A stretch of 64,000 bases of DNA from Phycisphaerales bacterium (lineage in GTDB: Bacteria; Planctomycetota; Phycisphaerae; Phycisphaerales; UBA1924): assembly GCA_022072615.1 (NCBI GenBank), contig JAJVHS010000014.1:26951-90950 (forward strand), read 5' to 3'. Shown here one piece after another: positions 26,852 through 35,544 of this stretch. Position numbers and translations under genes: made by a program. The notes under the pieces were generated by a model. That model was not told where the DNA came from and made no database searches. It saw nothing but the letters and a program-made list of their open reading frames with translations. How positions within the stretch are numbered: position 1 is the first letter of the stretch; each line of letters starts with the position of its first letter.

Positions 26852-26873
26852 ACGCCGCTCGTGCGAGCGGCGT
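26852..26873 (-). terminator. Hairpin terminator of the PEP-CTERM gene
   Basis: Stem ACGCCGCTC / GAGCGGCGT, loop GTGC, followed on the minus strand by TTTTCATT. It lies 31 bp past the gene's stop. The core stem CGCCGCTC/GAGCGGCG is identical to that of the rpmB terminator 480 bp away. Confidence 0.7.
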
Positions 26874-26904
26874 GTGGAGAGGCGGTATGGAATCAGCGGA
26901 TGAC

Positions 26905-27609
26905 TCAGCGGCGGCGGCGGAAGGCGACCAGACCGCCGATCCCCGCGAGCACGGCAGCGCCCGGGGCCGGAACGGTCGTCACGACGCCGGTGCCGTCGGT
27001 CCCGAACAGGATCTTCACGTTCTCGATCTGAGATTCCGTGAAGCCCGCGATGCCGGTGAAGGTCAGGGTGACCGAGTCCTGAATGAAGGGGAACTGAGAC
27101 CCGCCGAAGGAGACGCCGTTGGTGCCGTCAAAGGTCCCGGCGGCCACGACCCCGTAGTTCGGGCCGGAGTTCCCCAGCGTGATCGAACCGCCATTAAACC
27201 GGCCGCCAAAGCCCGAGGAGGCCGCTCCGTAGGCTCCCAGCGGCGAGGCGCCCAGCACGTTCGTCCACGAACCGTTGATGTTGGCAACAGCCGTGTGCGA
27301 AGTCTTGCTCGTCCACAGCTCGCTACCGGCCGTCATCGTGATGCTGGTGAAGGCCAGGATCGGCGAACCGCCGTCAAGATCGAACGACACGCCGGTCAGG
27401 GCGTTGCCCTGCGAGGCGGTGCGGGGCGACGTGGTATTGGTGAGCTCGATGGTGAGCGTGTTGCCGGTGATCGTGAACGTGGCGCTGCCGCTCGCAAGCG
27501 CGTTAACTTCCGGGTTGTTCCCGGTGCCCGTAAACGTCACCGCCGCATGGGCCAAGGATGCGGCGCACGCCGTGGTTGCCACGCAAAGGCCGATTTGAAC
27601 AGCTCGCAT
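26905..27609 (-). CDS. Secreted PEP-CTERM-like protein
   Basis: 234 residues with GAGAGGG before the ATG. Signal peptide MRAVQIGLCVATTACAASLAHA. The body is beta-rich, low in charge and rich in Thr/Ser/Gly/Asn, as in planctomycete surface proteins, with no enzyme motif. The C-terminus VPAPGAAVLAGIGGLVAFRRRR has a VPxP box, a hydrophobic helix and an Arg cluster, i.e. an exosortase-type sorting signal. Function unknown. Confidence 0.82.
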   Translation of the reverse strand: MRAVQIGLCVATTACAASLAHAAVTFTGTGNNPEVNALASGSATFTITGNTLTIELTNTTSPRTASQGNALTGVSFDLDGGSPILAFTSITMTAGSELWTSKTSHTAVANINGSWTNVLGASPLGAYGAASSGFGGRFNGGSITLGNSGPNYGVVAAGTFDGTNGVSFGGSQFPFIQDSVTLTFTGIAGFTESQIENVKILFGTDGTGVVTTVPAPGAAVLAGIGGLVAFRRRR

Positions 27610-28356
27610 TGTCCCTCTCTCCTATAGGTCCCCGTTTCCGGGCACCAGATGCAGTGAGGGGGGCGACATCCGACCTCCACTGAAACACGAGCGGATTTCG
27701 TGCTGCTCAGCCGGCCGCGATCACGATCGCCGCCGATGCGTCGCCGGACCGCGCTCCTGCGCGACCCGCCAATGTTCTCGGACTATTGCCTTCCCTCGAT
27801 CCTCCCGAAAACGCCTCCCGTTGAAAGCGTCTTATGTACTGTAACCAACTGCCTCTCCGAAGGCCATGCAAATCAGCGCAAAATCGAGCAGCTCGGCCGC
27901 CTGGCGCGGGCCATTCCAATTATCGGATGAGCAATTCATGTATTGCATACTCAGTTGGCGGGAATAACAGCGGCGGCACGGAAGTTTCCGACCGTCACAG
28001 ACTTCGCCGAGCACCAGGTAATCCCCATTCGCAAGCCAAACAAGCCGGGTACCGCCCGGAGTTCTCGACCGCCTCGGCGAGGCGCCGTGCGCGACGGCAC
28101 ATTCCGCTTTCGCCGACCGGATCATGCTCGCCGGGTGGCACCAGCGCTACCGGCCCTCAGTCCGGCCGCGACCGATCGCTGGAGCGCCCCGGCGCTCCCC
28201 GCGAGCTCGCGGTGCGCGCGGGATGGGCGCCGCGCGAGTGTGTCACGATCTTGGGCTAGCCGCGAACAGCACGTCTGGTGCCGCGGCTTTCCGACCGCCG
28301 AGCGACCCGGATTCTCGCCCGGTGGTCCGGATGCCTTCGCCTACACTAGGCCCGCC
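27610..28356. other. Long intergenic region between PEP-CTERM gene and nuoG
   Basis: About 750 bp without a convincing gene. The part from 27800 to 28010 is visibly more AT-rich than the surroundings. Reading frames exist on both strands but none has a plausible start with a ribosome-binding site or a recognisable protein. A TACACT box at 28342-28347 lies 9 nt before the nuoG start codon and could be a promoter element giving a near-leaderless mRNA. Confidence 0.5.
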
Positions 28357-30084
28357 ATGGCTTCCCCTGCTCCCTCGATCACGATCAACGGCGTCAAGTG
28401 CGATTTTTCGCCCGGGCAGACGATCCTCCAGATCGCCAACGCCGCGGGCGTTTCCGTCCCGCAGTACTGCTACCACGACGGTCTGTCGATCGTCGCCTCC
28501 TGCCGAATCTGCCTGTGCGAGGTGTGGGCGCCCAACCCCAAATCCGGGCAGCTCGAGCCCTTCATGGGCGGCAAGCTCGTCCCCAGTTGCCAGCAGACCG
28601 CCTCCGACGGCATGGTCGTCTACACCGACAGCCCCAAGGCCGTGGCCAACCAGAAGGCGGTGATGGAGTACCTGCTGATCAACCACCCGCTCGACTGCCC
28701 GGTCTGCGATCAGTCCGGCGAGTGCTTCCTGCAGGATTACAGCTACCAGTACGGCCGCGGCGTCTCGCGCTTCCAGGAGCAGAAGGTCAAGCAGCCCAAG
28801 AAGGACCTGGGCGACCACGTCCTGCTCTACAGCGACCGCTGCATCATGTGCACCCGCTGCGTCCGCTTCACCCGCGAGGTCACCGCCACCGGTGAGCTCA
28901 TGGTCATGGGCCGCGGCAACAAGGAAGAGATCGACATCTTCCCCGGCGTGCCGATCAACAACGAGCTCTCCGCCAACGTCATCGACCTGTGCCCGGTCGG
29001 CGCCCTGCTGGACAAGGACTTCCTCTTCCAGCAGCGTGTGTGGTTCCTGAAGGAAACGGCCTCGATCGACCCGCTCACCGCCAGCGGCGACAACATCTGG
29101 ATCCACCACAACGAGGGCAAGATTTACCGCGTCAAGCCCCGCCACAACCCCCAGGTCAACAAGTGGTGGATCACCGACGAGGTCCGCTACGGCTGGAAGT
29201 TCGTGCACTCCTCCTCTCGCCTGCGCACGCCCTTGCGGCGCCAGTACGGCGTGCTCGCCCAGACCGACTTCCCCCGGGCCTACGAGCTGGCGCTCGAGGG
29301 GCTCTCCAAGGCCGTCGCCGCCGGCAAGCACGTCGCGCTGCTCATCAGCCCGATGCTCTCGTGCGAGGACGCGTACCTGCTCGGCCGGGCCGCGCTGGCG
29401 ATCGATCCGGGCGCGATCTTCGGCCTCGGCCCCGTGCCGTTCAAAGGATCGGACAAGGTTTTCCCCATCGGGTCCGATGAGGGCTCCCCGCGAGCCTTCA
29501 AGGTGTACGCCGAGAAAGCGCCCAACGCCCGGGGCGTTCGCCGCGTGCTCTCGGCCCTCTCGCCCACCGGGGGCGTGCTCGAGTTCGACAAGTTCCTCGC
29601 CGCGATGGGCAAGGGGACGGGGTCGAGCAGCGCCGGCGGCGTGATCCTCACCGGCAACTACCCCACCGACTGGGTCACCGACGATCTCCTGGCCTCGCTG
29701 GGCGGCAAGTTCGTGGTCGTCATCGACACGCTCGGCGGTGCGCTCGCGGAACGAGCCGACGTCGTGATCCCCGGCGCGACCTTCGCCGAGAAGTCGGGCA
29801 CGTTCGAGAACGCCAGGAACATGCTCCAGTCCTTCGACGCGGCCTTCCCGCCGATCGAAGGATCCAGGCCCGAGGCCCAGATCGGCCTGGACCTGCTCCA
29901 CCTGATCTCGATCGGCGGCCAGTACGAGCGGGCCGGCGGCACGCGTCCGAGCACGTTCGACGCCGCAGCGGCCCGCCGCGAGATGGGCGCCGCCTATCCG
30001 GCGCTGCAGCAGGTCGCGACCACGGCGGCCGCACCGGCCCGGCAGCGCCCGGTGGACGCCGACATGCAGCTTGTCGAACTGTGA
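28357..30084 (+). CDS. nuoG: NADH-quinone oxidoreductase subunit G-like protein
   Basis: 575 residues from the ATG at 28357. The N-terminal 2Fe-2S ferredoxin domain has its Cys ligands in VPQYCYHDGLSIVASCRICLCE and a later SCQQT. The His/Cys ligands of a 4Fe-4S cluster are in NHPLDCPVCDQSGECFLQD, and a further cluster has CIMCTRCVRFTREV and DLCPVGAL. A shortened molybdopterin-oxidoreductase-like domain follows. Escherichia NuoG has about 900 residues, so the C-terminal region is short, and I do not see the extra Cys cluster some NuoG proteins have. No other nuo gene lies in this window, which is unusual. Confidence 0.88.
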   Translation: MASPAPSITINGVKCDFSPGQTILQIANAAGVSVPQYCYHDGLSIVASCRICLCEVWAPNPKSGQLEPFMGGKLVPSCQQTASDGMVVYTDSPKAVANQKAVMEYLLINHPLDCPVCDQSGECFLQDYSYQYGRGVSRFQEQKVKQPKKDLGDHVLLYSDRCIMCTRCVRFTREVTATGELMVMGRGNKEEIDIFPGVPINNELSANVIDLCPVGALLDKDFLFQQRVWFLKETASIDPLTASGDNIWIHHNEGKIYRVKPRHNPQVNKWWITDEVRYGWKFVHSSSRLRTPLRRQYGVLAQTDFPRAYELALEGLSKAVAAGKHVALLISPMLSCEDAYLLGRAALAIDPGAIFGLGPVPFKGSDKVFPIGSDEGSPRAFKVYAEKAPNARGVRRVLSALSPTGGVLEFDKFLAAMGKGTGSSSAGGVILTGNYPTDWVTDDLLASLGGKFVVVIDTLGGALAERADVVIPGATFAEKSGTFENARNMLQSFDAAFPPIEGSRPEAQIGLDLLHLISIGGQYERAGGTRPSTFDAAAARREMGAAYPALQQVATTAAAPARQRPVDADMQLVEL

Positions 30085-30114
30085 TTTCCCCCCTCCCCTG
30101 ACCTGGAGTCAACC

Positions 30115-30342
30115 GTGCAGTTCAACGACCGCGGGATCATGATCGCGGTGATCCTGATCGTGCTCGTCGGGGGCGGGATCTTCACCCTGTGGTGGTGGCG
30201 CCTGGCCGACAAGTGGGCCAACGCCGAGCAGCGGCGCTTCCGCAAGGCGGGCCTTCGCCCGGGCGACGAGCCCAAGCGCGTCGTCCTCAAGGGCTTTGAG
30301 AACCGCGGCCCGGCCGACAAGGAACCCGGTCGGCAACCGTAA
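30115..30342 (+). CDS. Small single-TM protein downstream of nuoG
   Basis: 75 residues, GTG start with GGAG upstream. One TM at about 9-26 (MIAVILIVLVGGGIFTLWWW) and a basic cytoplasmic tail (KWANAEQRRFRKAGLRPGDE). I recognise no family. It starts 30 bp after nuoG and is probably co-transcribed, so it may be an accessory of the same complex; this is only context. Confidence 0.65.
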   Translation: MQFNDRGIMIAVILIVLVGGGIFTLWWWRLADKWANAEQRRFRKAGLRPGDEPKRVVLKGFENRGPADKEPGRQP

Positions 30343-30447
30343 CATCGGGGACTCCGGGGACGACCAATCGACCATCAACCTTCCAGACCACCCACCGGCC
30401 ACCACCACCGGCCCTGGAACGAGCGGCTCGCCGATATCACTTCGCTC

Positions 30448-31668
30448 ATGCGCCGCGTGAGCTGCCTGACCGATCCCCAGGACCTGGTCAACGTCTACGG
30501 CGAGCGGATGCGCGAGCTGCTCGGCCACGACGCCACCATCTCCCTCTCCCGACGCAACCTCCAGTCGCCCTGGTACCGCATCACACGCGCCGATTCATTG
30601 GGCGACATCGACCCCTGGCGGCACACCGACCGCCTGCCGCTGTTCGACCGAGGCGTGCTGGGCGACCTTCTGTACGGCGATGAACCCGTGATCCTCGACG
30701 ACTTCTCGGTCGACCCCTCCGATCCGGCGGCGAGCTACCTGGCCGGAGTCCGGTCGCTGGCCGCGATCCCCCACTACGACAACGGCGTCGCGCTCAACAT
30801 GGTCCTGCTGCTGGCTCGCCGGCCCGCGGCGTTCGACCACGACCAGTTGCCGCAGATGACGCTCCAGGGGAACCTCTTCGGCCGCGCGACCAACAGCCTG
30901 GTCCTGTCTCGACGGCTCAAGGAGGCGTACGACATCATCGACCGCGAGCTTGAGATCGTCAGCGACATCCAGCGCTCGCTGCTGCCCTTCGAGTTCCCCT
31001 TCATCCCGTCGCTCAAGCTCTCGTCCGATTACCAGTCCTCTTCGCGCGCGGGAGGCGATTACTTCGATTTCTTCCCGCTCGGCCACGGCCTGTACGGGAT
31101 CCTCATCGCCGACGTCTCCGGTCACGGCACGCCCGCCGCGGTGCTCATGGCGATCGTCCACGCCATCGCGCACCTGGTCCCCGGCGGCCCGCACCCGCCC
31201 GAGCACGTCATGGACTTCATCAACCGCCAGCTCGCGGCCCGGTACACCTCGAGCAACGGCTCGTTCGTGACCGCGTTCTACGCGGTCTTCGACGCCGACA
31301 ACCGCACGCTCCGGTACGCCAACGCCGGGCATCCGCCGCCGCTGCGGCTCAGGGCGGCCGAGGCGTCCGTTCACGAGCTGCCCTCGACCCGAGCCGGACT
31401 GCCGCTGGGCATCATCGCCGAGTCACAGTTCGAGCAGGACTCGGTCACGCTCAGCCCGGGGGACGTGCTCCTGTTCTACACCGACGGGATCACGGAGGCA
31501 CGCGCCCCGTCGGGCGAGATGTACGGCGGCGACCGGCTGAAGTCCGCGCTCTCCCGGGCGGGCCTTGAGAAACACCCCGTCCCCGTGCTGCTGGAGGACC
31601 TCCGCGCCTTCTGCGGTTCGGCTCCGGCCGGCGACGACCGCACGATGCTCGTCGCGCAGGTGCGGTAG
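30448..31668 (+). CDS. SpoIIE/RsbU-type PP2C serine phosphatase with N-terminal GAF-like sensor
   Basis: 406 residues. The first 150 residues look like a GAF-type sensor. After the linker helix (RELEIVSDIQRSLLPFEFPF, the usual IQ.SLLP) comes a PP2C_SIG domain with its metal-binding acids in RAGGDYFDFFPL and IADVSGHGTPAAVLMA, then YANAGHPPPLRL, LPLGI and LFYTDGITEAR, ending in DDRTMLVAQVR. Such proteins act on anti-anti-sigma factors in partner-switching stress pathways. No partner genes are next to it. ATG at 30448 is the first usable start; no clear ribosome-binding site. Confidence 0.88.
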   Translation: MRRVSCLTDPQDLVNVYGERMRELLGHDATISLSRRNLQSPWYRITRADSLGDIDPWRHTDRLPLFDRGVLGDLLYGDEPVILDDFSVDPSDPAASYLAGVRSLAAIPHYDNGVALNMVLLLARRPAAFDHDQLPQMTLQGNLFGRATNSLVLSRRLKEAYDIIDRELEIVSDIQRSLLPFEFPFIPSLKLSSDYQSSSRAGGDYFDFFPLGHGLYGILIADVSGHGTPAAVLMAIVHAIAHLVPGGPHPPEHVMDFINRQLAARYTSSNGSFVTAFYAVFDADNRTLRYANAGHPPPLRLRAAEASVHELPSTRAGLPLGIIAESQFEQDSVTLSPGDVLLFYTDGITEARAPSGEMYGGDRLKSALSRAGLEKHPVPVLLEDLRAFCGSAPAGDDRTMLVAQVR

Positions 31669-31768
31669 CGATGGCAGCACGGACCCGGGTCAGCGTGGAC
31701 GGTCGCGCGGCATCCGGGCTCCGGCGCACCCGACGGTCGGCGGTCCGCGTGGGCATATCCTCCCGGCT

Positions 31769-33559
31769 GTGATTGCCGACACCGTGATCACGATCGCCTC
31801 GACGCCGCAGAGCAACGCGCGGCTGTTCGTGGATCTCCTGGCGATCCTCGCGACCGCGGTGTTCGTCGCCACCCTCTTCAAGAGGGTCAGGCTCGAAAGC
31901 ATCCCCGGCTACCTGGTGGCCGGCGCGCTGGTAGGCCCGCACGCGCTCAAGCTCGTGAGCAACGCCGAGAGCATCGCGCAGATTTCGGAACTCGCGATCA
32001 TCCTGCTGATGTTCACGATCGGCCTGATGCTCGAGTCCGATGCGCTCAAGCGCGGCATGGTCTCGATGCTCGCCGTCGGCGTTGTTTCGACGGCGCTGGT
32101 CGTGCTCGCCTCCTGGCCCATCGCGATGGCGCTGGGGCTGGATGCGCCCCAGGGCCTCGTCGCGTCGCTCGCGTTCTCGATGTCGTCCACGGCGGTGCTG
32201 CTGCGGCTGCTCCAGCAGCGCCGCGAGCTCCGACATCCCCACGGTCAGCTCTGCGTCGGGGTTTCGATCGCGCAGGACGTGCTTTCGGTCGCGTTCCTTG
32301 CCGCGCTCCCGCTGCTGGCCGTGTGGCAGTCGGGCGGCACCGATCCCGCCCAGGCAGCCTCCAGGATGCACCCCGCGGCCCTGTGGGGTCTGCGGCTGGT
32401 CGCGGTGGCGTGCATCCTCGTCGCGGGCCGGATCGTGCTCCCGACGATTCTTCACGCGGTCGCCGGATCGGCTCGTGACCGCGGCGCGACCGCAAGCTCC
32501 GAGCTCGTGCTGATCGCGTCGGCGGCGCTGGCCATCGGCGCGGCGCTGGCGCTGGGGTCGCTGGGTTTCAGCCCGGAGATGGGCGCGTTCCTGGGCGGCT
32601 TCATGCTCTCCTTCACGCCCTACCGCCACCAGCTCGCCGGGCAGCTCGCGCCGATGAAGGACCTGCTGATGGCCGTGTTCTTCACGGTCGTCGGCCTGCG
32701 GCTGGATCCGGGCATCCTCGCCGCCAACTGGGCGCACATCCTCTTCGGCGTCGCGGTCGTCCTGTTCGCCAAGACCACGCTCATCGGCGCGACGGCCTGG
32801 GCGCTGGGGGCGAGCGGGCCGGTCGCCCTCCTCGCCGGGGCCTACCTCGCCAACGCCGGCGAATTCACGCTCGTGATCGTTGCGACCGCCGCCGGCGCCG
32901 GCGTGTTCGACGCCCGTGACGTCGCCACCGCCATCGCCATCGTCGTGGTGTCGCTGGTGCTCTCGCCGATGCTCCTCGGACCGATCCACGCCCTCGCCGC
33001 GAGGGCCAGCAGCATCCCCCTCGCGCCATGGATCCGAGCAAGCGGCATGCGCCATCACGCCGCTCGCGCCGCCGCCACGGAGGACACGCCGTCCGAGGCC
33101 GGCGCGCACGCAGCCGAGCACAGCCACCGGCACGTGATCATCGCCGGCTTCGGGCCCGTCGGTCGCAGCCTCGCCGACCGGCTCGTCAAGCGCGGCATCC
33201 CGTTCACCGTCATCGAGATGAACCCCCGGACCGTCGAGAAGCAGACGACGCTGGGCAAGTCCATCGTGTACGGGGACGTGACCAACGTCGAAGTCCTCGA
33301 ATCCGCCGGCATCAGGCGGGCCGACGCCCTTGTCATCACCGTTCCCGATGAGCTGGCGACCATGCGGGCGACCCAGGTCGCGCGGTCGCTCGCGCCGGGC
33401 CTCTTCATCGCCACGCGCACCAATTACCTCAGCCAGGCGATCAAGGCCCGTCAGTTCGGCGCCGACAGCGTCATCGTCGAGGAGATCGTCACCGCCGAGG
33501 CGATGGCCAATCTTGTCACCGAGCTGCTCGAAGCACGCAAATCGGCACCCTTCGGATGA
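31769..33559 (+). CDS. Kef-type cation:proton antiporter with RCK domain
   Basis: 596 residues from a GTG at 31769 (VIADTVITIASTPQSN); other starts are possible as the frame is open upstream. About 12 TM segments form a Na+/H+ exchanger (CPA2) domain, with IPGYLVAGALVGPHAL, LMFTIGLMLE and SMSSTAVLL typical of KefB/YbaL. From about residue 450 a TrkA-N (RCK) domain begins with HVIIAGFGPVGRSLADRL, a Rossmann GxGxxG that binds NAD(H). It probably exports K+ or Na+ in exchange for protons. It overlaps the next gene by 4 bp. Confidence 0.9.
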   Translation: MIADTVITIASTPQSNARLFVDLLAILATAVFVATLFKRVRLESIPGYLVAGALVGPHALKLVSNAESIAQISELAIILLMFTIGLMLESDALKRGMVSMLAVGVVSTALVVLASWPIAMALGLDAPQGLVASLAFSMSSTAVLLRLLQQRRELRHPHGQLCVGVSIAQDVLSVAFLAALPLLAVWQSGGTDPAQAASRMHPAALWGLRLVAVACILVAGRIVLPTILHAVAGSARDRGATASSELVLIASAALAIGAALALGSLGFSPEMGAFLGGFMLSFTPYRHQLAGQLAPMKDLLMAVFFTVVGLRLDPGILAANWAHILFGVAVVLFAKTTLIGATAWALGASGPVALLAGAYLANAGEFTLVIVATAAGAGVFDARDVATAIAIVVVSLVLSPMLLGPIHALAARASSIPLAPWIRASGMRHHAARAAATEDTPSEAGAHAAEHSHRHVIIAGFGPVGRSLADRLVKRGIPFTVIEMNPRTVEKQTTLGKSIVYGDVTNVEVLESAGIRRADALVITVPDELATMRATQVARSLAPGLFIATRTNYLSQAIKARQFGADSVIVEEIVTAEAMANLVTELLEARKSAPFG

Positions 33560-34242
33560 TCCGCCCCGCGCTCGTCCTCCTTCCCGGCGTCGGTGCCGAT
33601 CACCGGCTTTTCCGCCGCCAGCAGACCGCGTTCGCGAACCTCGTCGTGCCGCCGTGGCTCACCGCCGCCCGGGGCGAGACGTTCGAGTCGTACGCCGATC
33701 GCATGGCCCTTCACATCCGAGCGATCCTCCCCGCCGGCGTTCCGGTCGTGCTCGGCGGCGCTTCCATGGGGGGGATGCTCGCCGTGCAGATGGCCCCCAT
33801 GCTCCGGCCGCGGGTTCTCGTTCTGCTGGGAAGCTGCCTGGACCCGCGCGAGATCACGGCCGTCGGCCGCGCCGCGGGTCGCACCGCGCGCCTGGTGGGC
33901 CCATCGGGCGTTGACCGGCTCCGAGCCCTCGCGCCGGCGGCGGTTCACTCCCTTGGCCCGATGACCCGGGCTCAGCGGTGCGAACTGCTCGAGATGACCG
34001 ATGCGCTCCCCGCCGAGTTCCTGGTGTGGGCGGCACGAGCCATTTTCCGCTGGAACGGCGCGCCGCGGCCGCGATGCCGGCTCCTGCGGGTGCACGGTTC
34101 GCTCGACCGCATCATCACGCCCCCAACCACGCCTATCGACCTGCTGCTCGCGCGAGCGGGTCACGTCCCCAGCGTGACGCACGCCGATCAGGTCAACCAG
34201 GTGATCGCCGACGCCCTCCAACTCGCGGCAGCCGACGCCTGA
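33556..34242 (+). CDS. Alpha/beta hydrolase
   Basis: 228 residues. The start overlaps the antiporter stop (ATGA), so the two are coupled. LVLLPGVGADHRLF is the oxyanion-hole region and VVLGGASMGGMLAV the nucleophile elbow, Ser in GASMGG. The acid is probably Asp in HGSLDRIITPP, with His in RAGHVPSV. Small esterase/lactonase-like fold; substrate unknown. Confidence 0.82.
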   Translation: MIRPALVLLPGVGADHRLFRRQQTAFANLVVPPWLTAARGETFESYADRMALHIRAILPAGVPVVLGGASMGGMLAVQMAPMLRPRVLVLLGSCLDPREITAVGRAAGRTARLVGPSGVDRLRALAPAAVHSLGPMTRAQRCELLEMTDALPAEFLVWAARAIFRWNGAPRPRCRLLRVHGSLDRIITPPTTPIDLLLARAGHVPSVTHADQVNQVIADALQLAAADA

Positions 34243-34254
34243 AGCTCCCTGGGT

Positions 34255-35421
34255 TCAGCAGCCCGCCTCGAACGCGAGCACGTAGAACGTGAAGTCGTCC
34301 GTGTCGACGAAGCCCGTTCCGTCCACGTCCGCCTCGTCCACGCCGGCCTCGAAATCAAGAACGAACGCCGTGAAGTCGTCCGTGTCCACGAAGCCCGAGC
34401 AGTCGTAGTCCGCCACGCACACCGTGATGATGGCCGTGGACGACAGCAGCGTGGGCAGCGAGGTGCACGTCGAGCCCACGTACACGTTGTACGACCCGCC
34501 GTCGAGCGGGCTGGCATGCGTAATGGTCAGCGTGTCGGTCGCCGATCCGGAAATCGTGGAACCCCAGTCCGTCGGACCATCCGAGAGAGCGTGGTACTCT
34601 GTCGACCCGTTTACCACGACCTGCTTCACCCACTGGTACGTCGGCGACCCCGACGCTCCCGCCTTGACTTGGAGCACGGTGGGCGTGCCCTGGCACGCGC
34701 CGGAGCTCCGCGGCTGGGCCCAGATCAGCGGCCCCCCCGTCATCGTCAACGTCACCTGGCCGTTGAGCCAGTCCTCGAACGGCGCCCCGTTATTGGTGAT
34801 CGTCATCACCAGCGGCTCGCCGGGCCCGCTCAACGTCAGCGGCAGCACGCCCCCGACGGGCCCCAGCGTCGTATGCCCCGAGCTCGTGAAGGGGATGACC
34901 GTCGGGGAAACCACCGTCGCGTAGCTCGCAGTGCTCGTCCGGTACGCCTGGACGCCCACCGAGATCCCGTTGCTGATGTCGCCCAGGACCTCTCCTTGGA
35001 CCGAGATCCCGGTCAGCGTCACCGGCGCCGCCGAGGTGAACACGCCCGCGAGATTGAAGCCCGAGTACCCCGGGTGCAGCATGATGCCGTCCACCGAGAT
35101 CGCGCGGTCGTAGAAATAGAGCTCGTTCAGGCCCGGGTCGGGCGATGCCACCGGCCCCGCGAGTGGGACCGAGTACGGCTGCCCGACCGTTCCCCAGGCG
35201 TAGACGTTCCCGGACATGAGCATGCCCGTGAGCAGCGCTCCCGAGGTGGAGTTCACGTGGAACGTCCACGCGTTGGCCTGATTCTGGACTTCCACGTTTG
35301 TCGCGGGCTTCGTGGCTCGGTAGGCCGACTGCAGATCCACCGTGAACGAGGTGTCGCACTGCCCCAGCGCAGACCCGGCACACAGCCCGGCGGCGATCGC
35401 CGGGAGAACGTATCGCTTCAT
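34255..35421 (-). CDS. Secreted protein with GC-type dockerin-like C-terminus
   Basis: 388 residues from the ATG at 35419-35421, with GGAGAGGAG upstream. Signal peptide MKRYVLPAIAAGLCAGSALG. The middle is beta-rich, with a choice-of-anchor type look and a late Ig-like segment (VLQVKAGASGSPTYQWVKQV...). The end has two EF-hand-like units (DYDCSGFVDTDDFTAFVLDF and DVDGTGFVDTDDFTFYVLAF) and finishes in EAGC. No enzyme motif is seen. Probably a cell-surface protein. Confidence 0.82.
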   Translation of the reverse strand: MKRYVLPAIAAGLCAGSALGQCDTSFTVDLQSAYRATKPATNVEVQNQANAWTFHVNSTSGALLTGMLMSGNVYAWGTVGQPYSVPLAGPVASPDPGLNELYFYDRAISVDGIMLHPGYSGFNLAGVFTSAAPVTLTGISVQGEVLGDISNGISVGVQAYRTSTASYATVVSPTVIPFTSSGHTTLGPVGGVLPLTLSGPGEPLVMTITNNGAPFEDWLNGQVTLTMTGGPLIWAQPRSSGACQGTPTVLQVKAGASGSPTYQWVKQVVVNGSTEYHALSDGPTDWGSTISGSATDTLTITHASPLDGGSYNVYVGSTCTSLPTLLSSTAIITVCVADYDCSGFVDTDDFTAFVLDFEAGVDEADVDGTGFVDTDDFTFYVLAFEAGC

Positions 35422-35544
35422 GACTCCTCTCCTTTTATTCCTCACGCCCAAGGTAACCGGGCATGACATTTCACTCAAGACCATTCGCTGCGGTCGAGGC
35501 GGCACCCATCAATGAAGTGCGGGAAGTCCGCTACAGTGTGAGTC

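Noticed and set aside
27832..28125. 97-codon minus-strand reading frame in the nuoG upstream region
   Set aside because: No ribosome-binding site, no recognisable domain and mixed composition; not enough to call a gene.
28124..28663. Alternative plus-strand frame overlapping the nuoG start
   Set aside because: It runs through the conserved nuoG N-terminus in another frame and has a shadow-like Arg/Pro/Ser composition.
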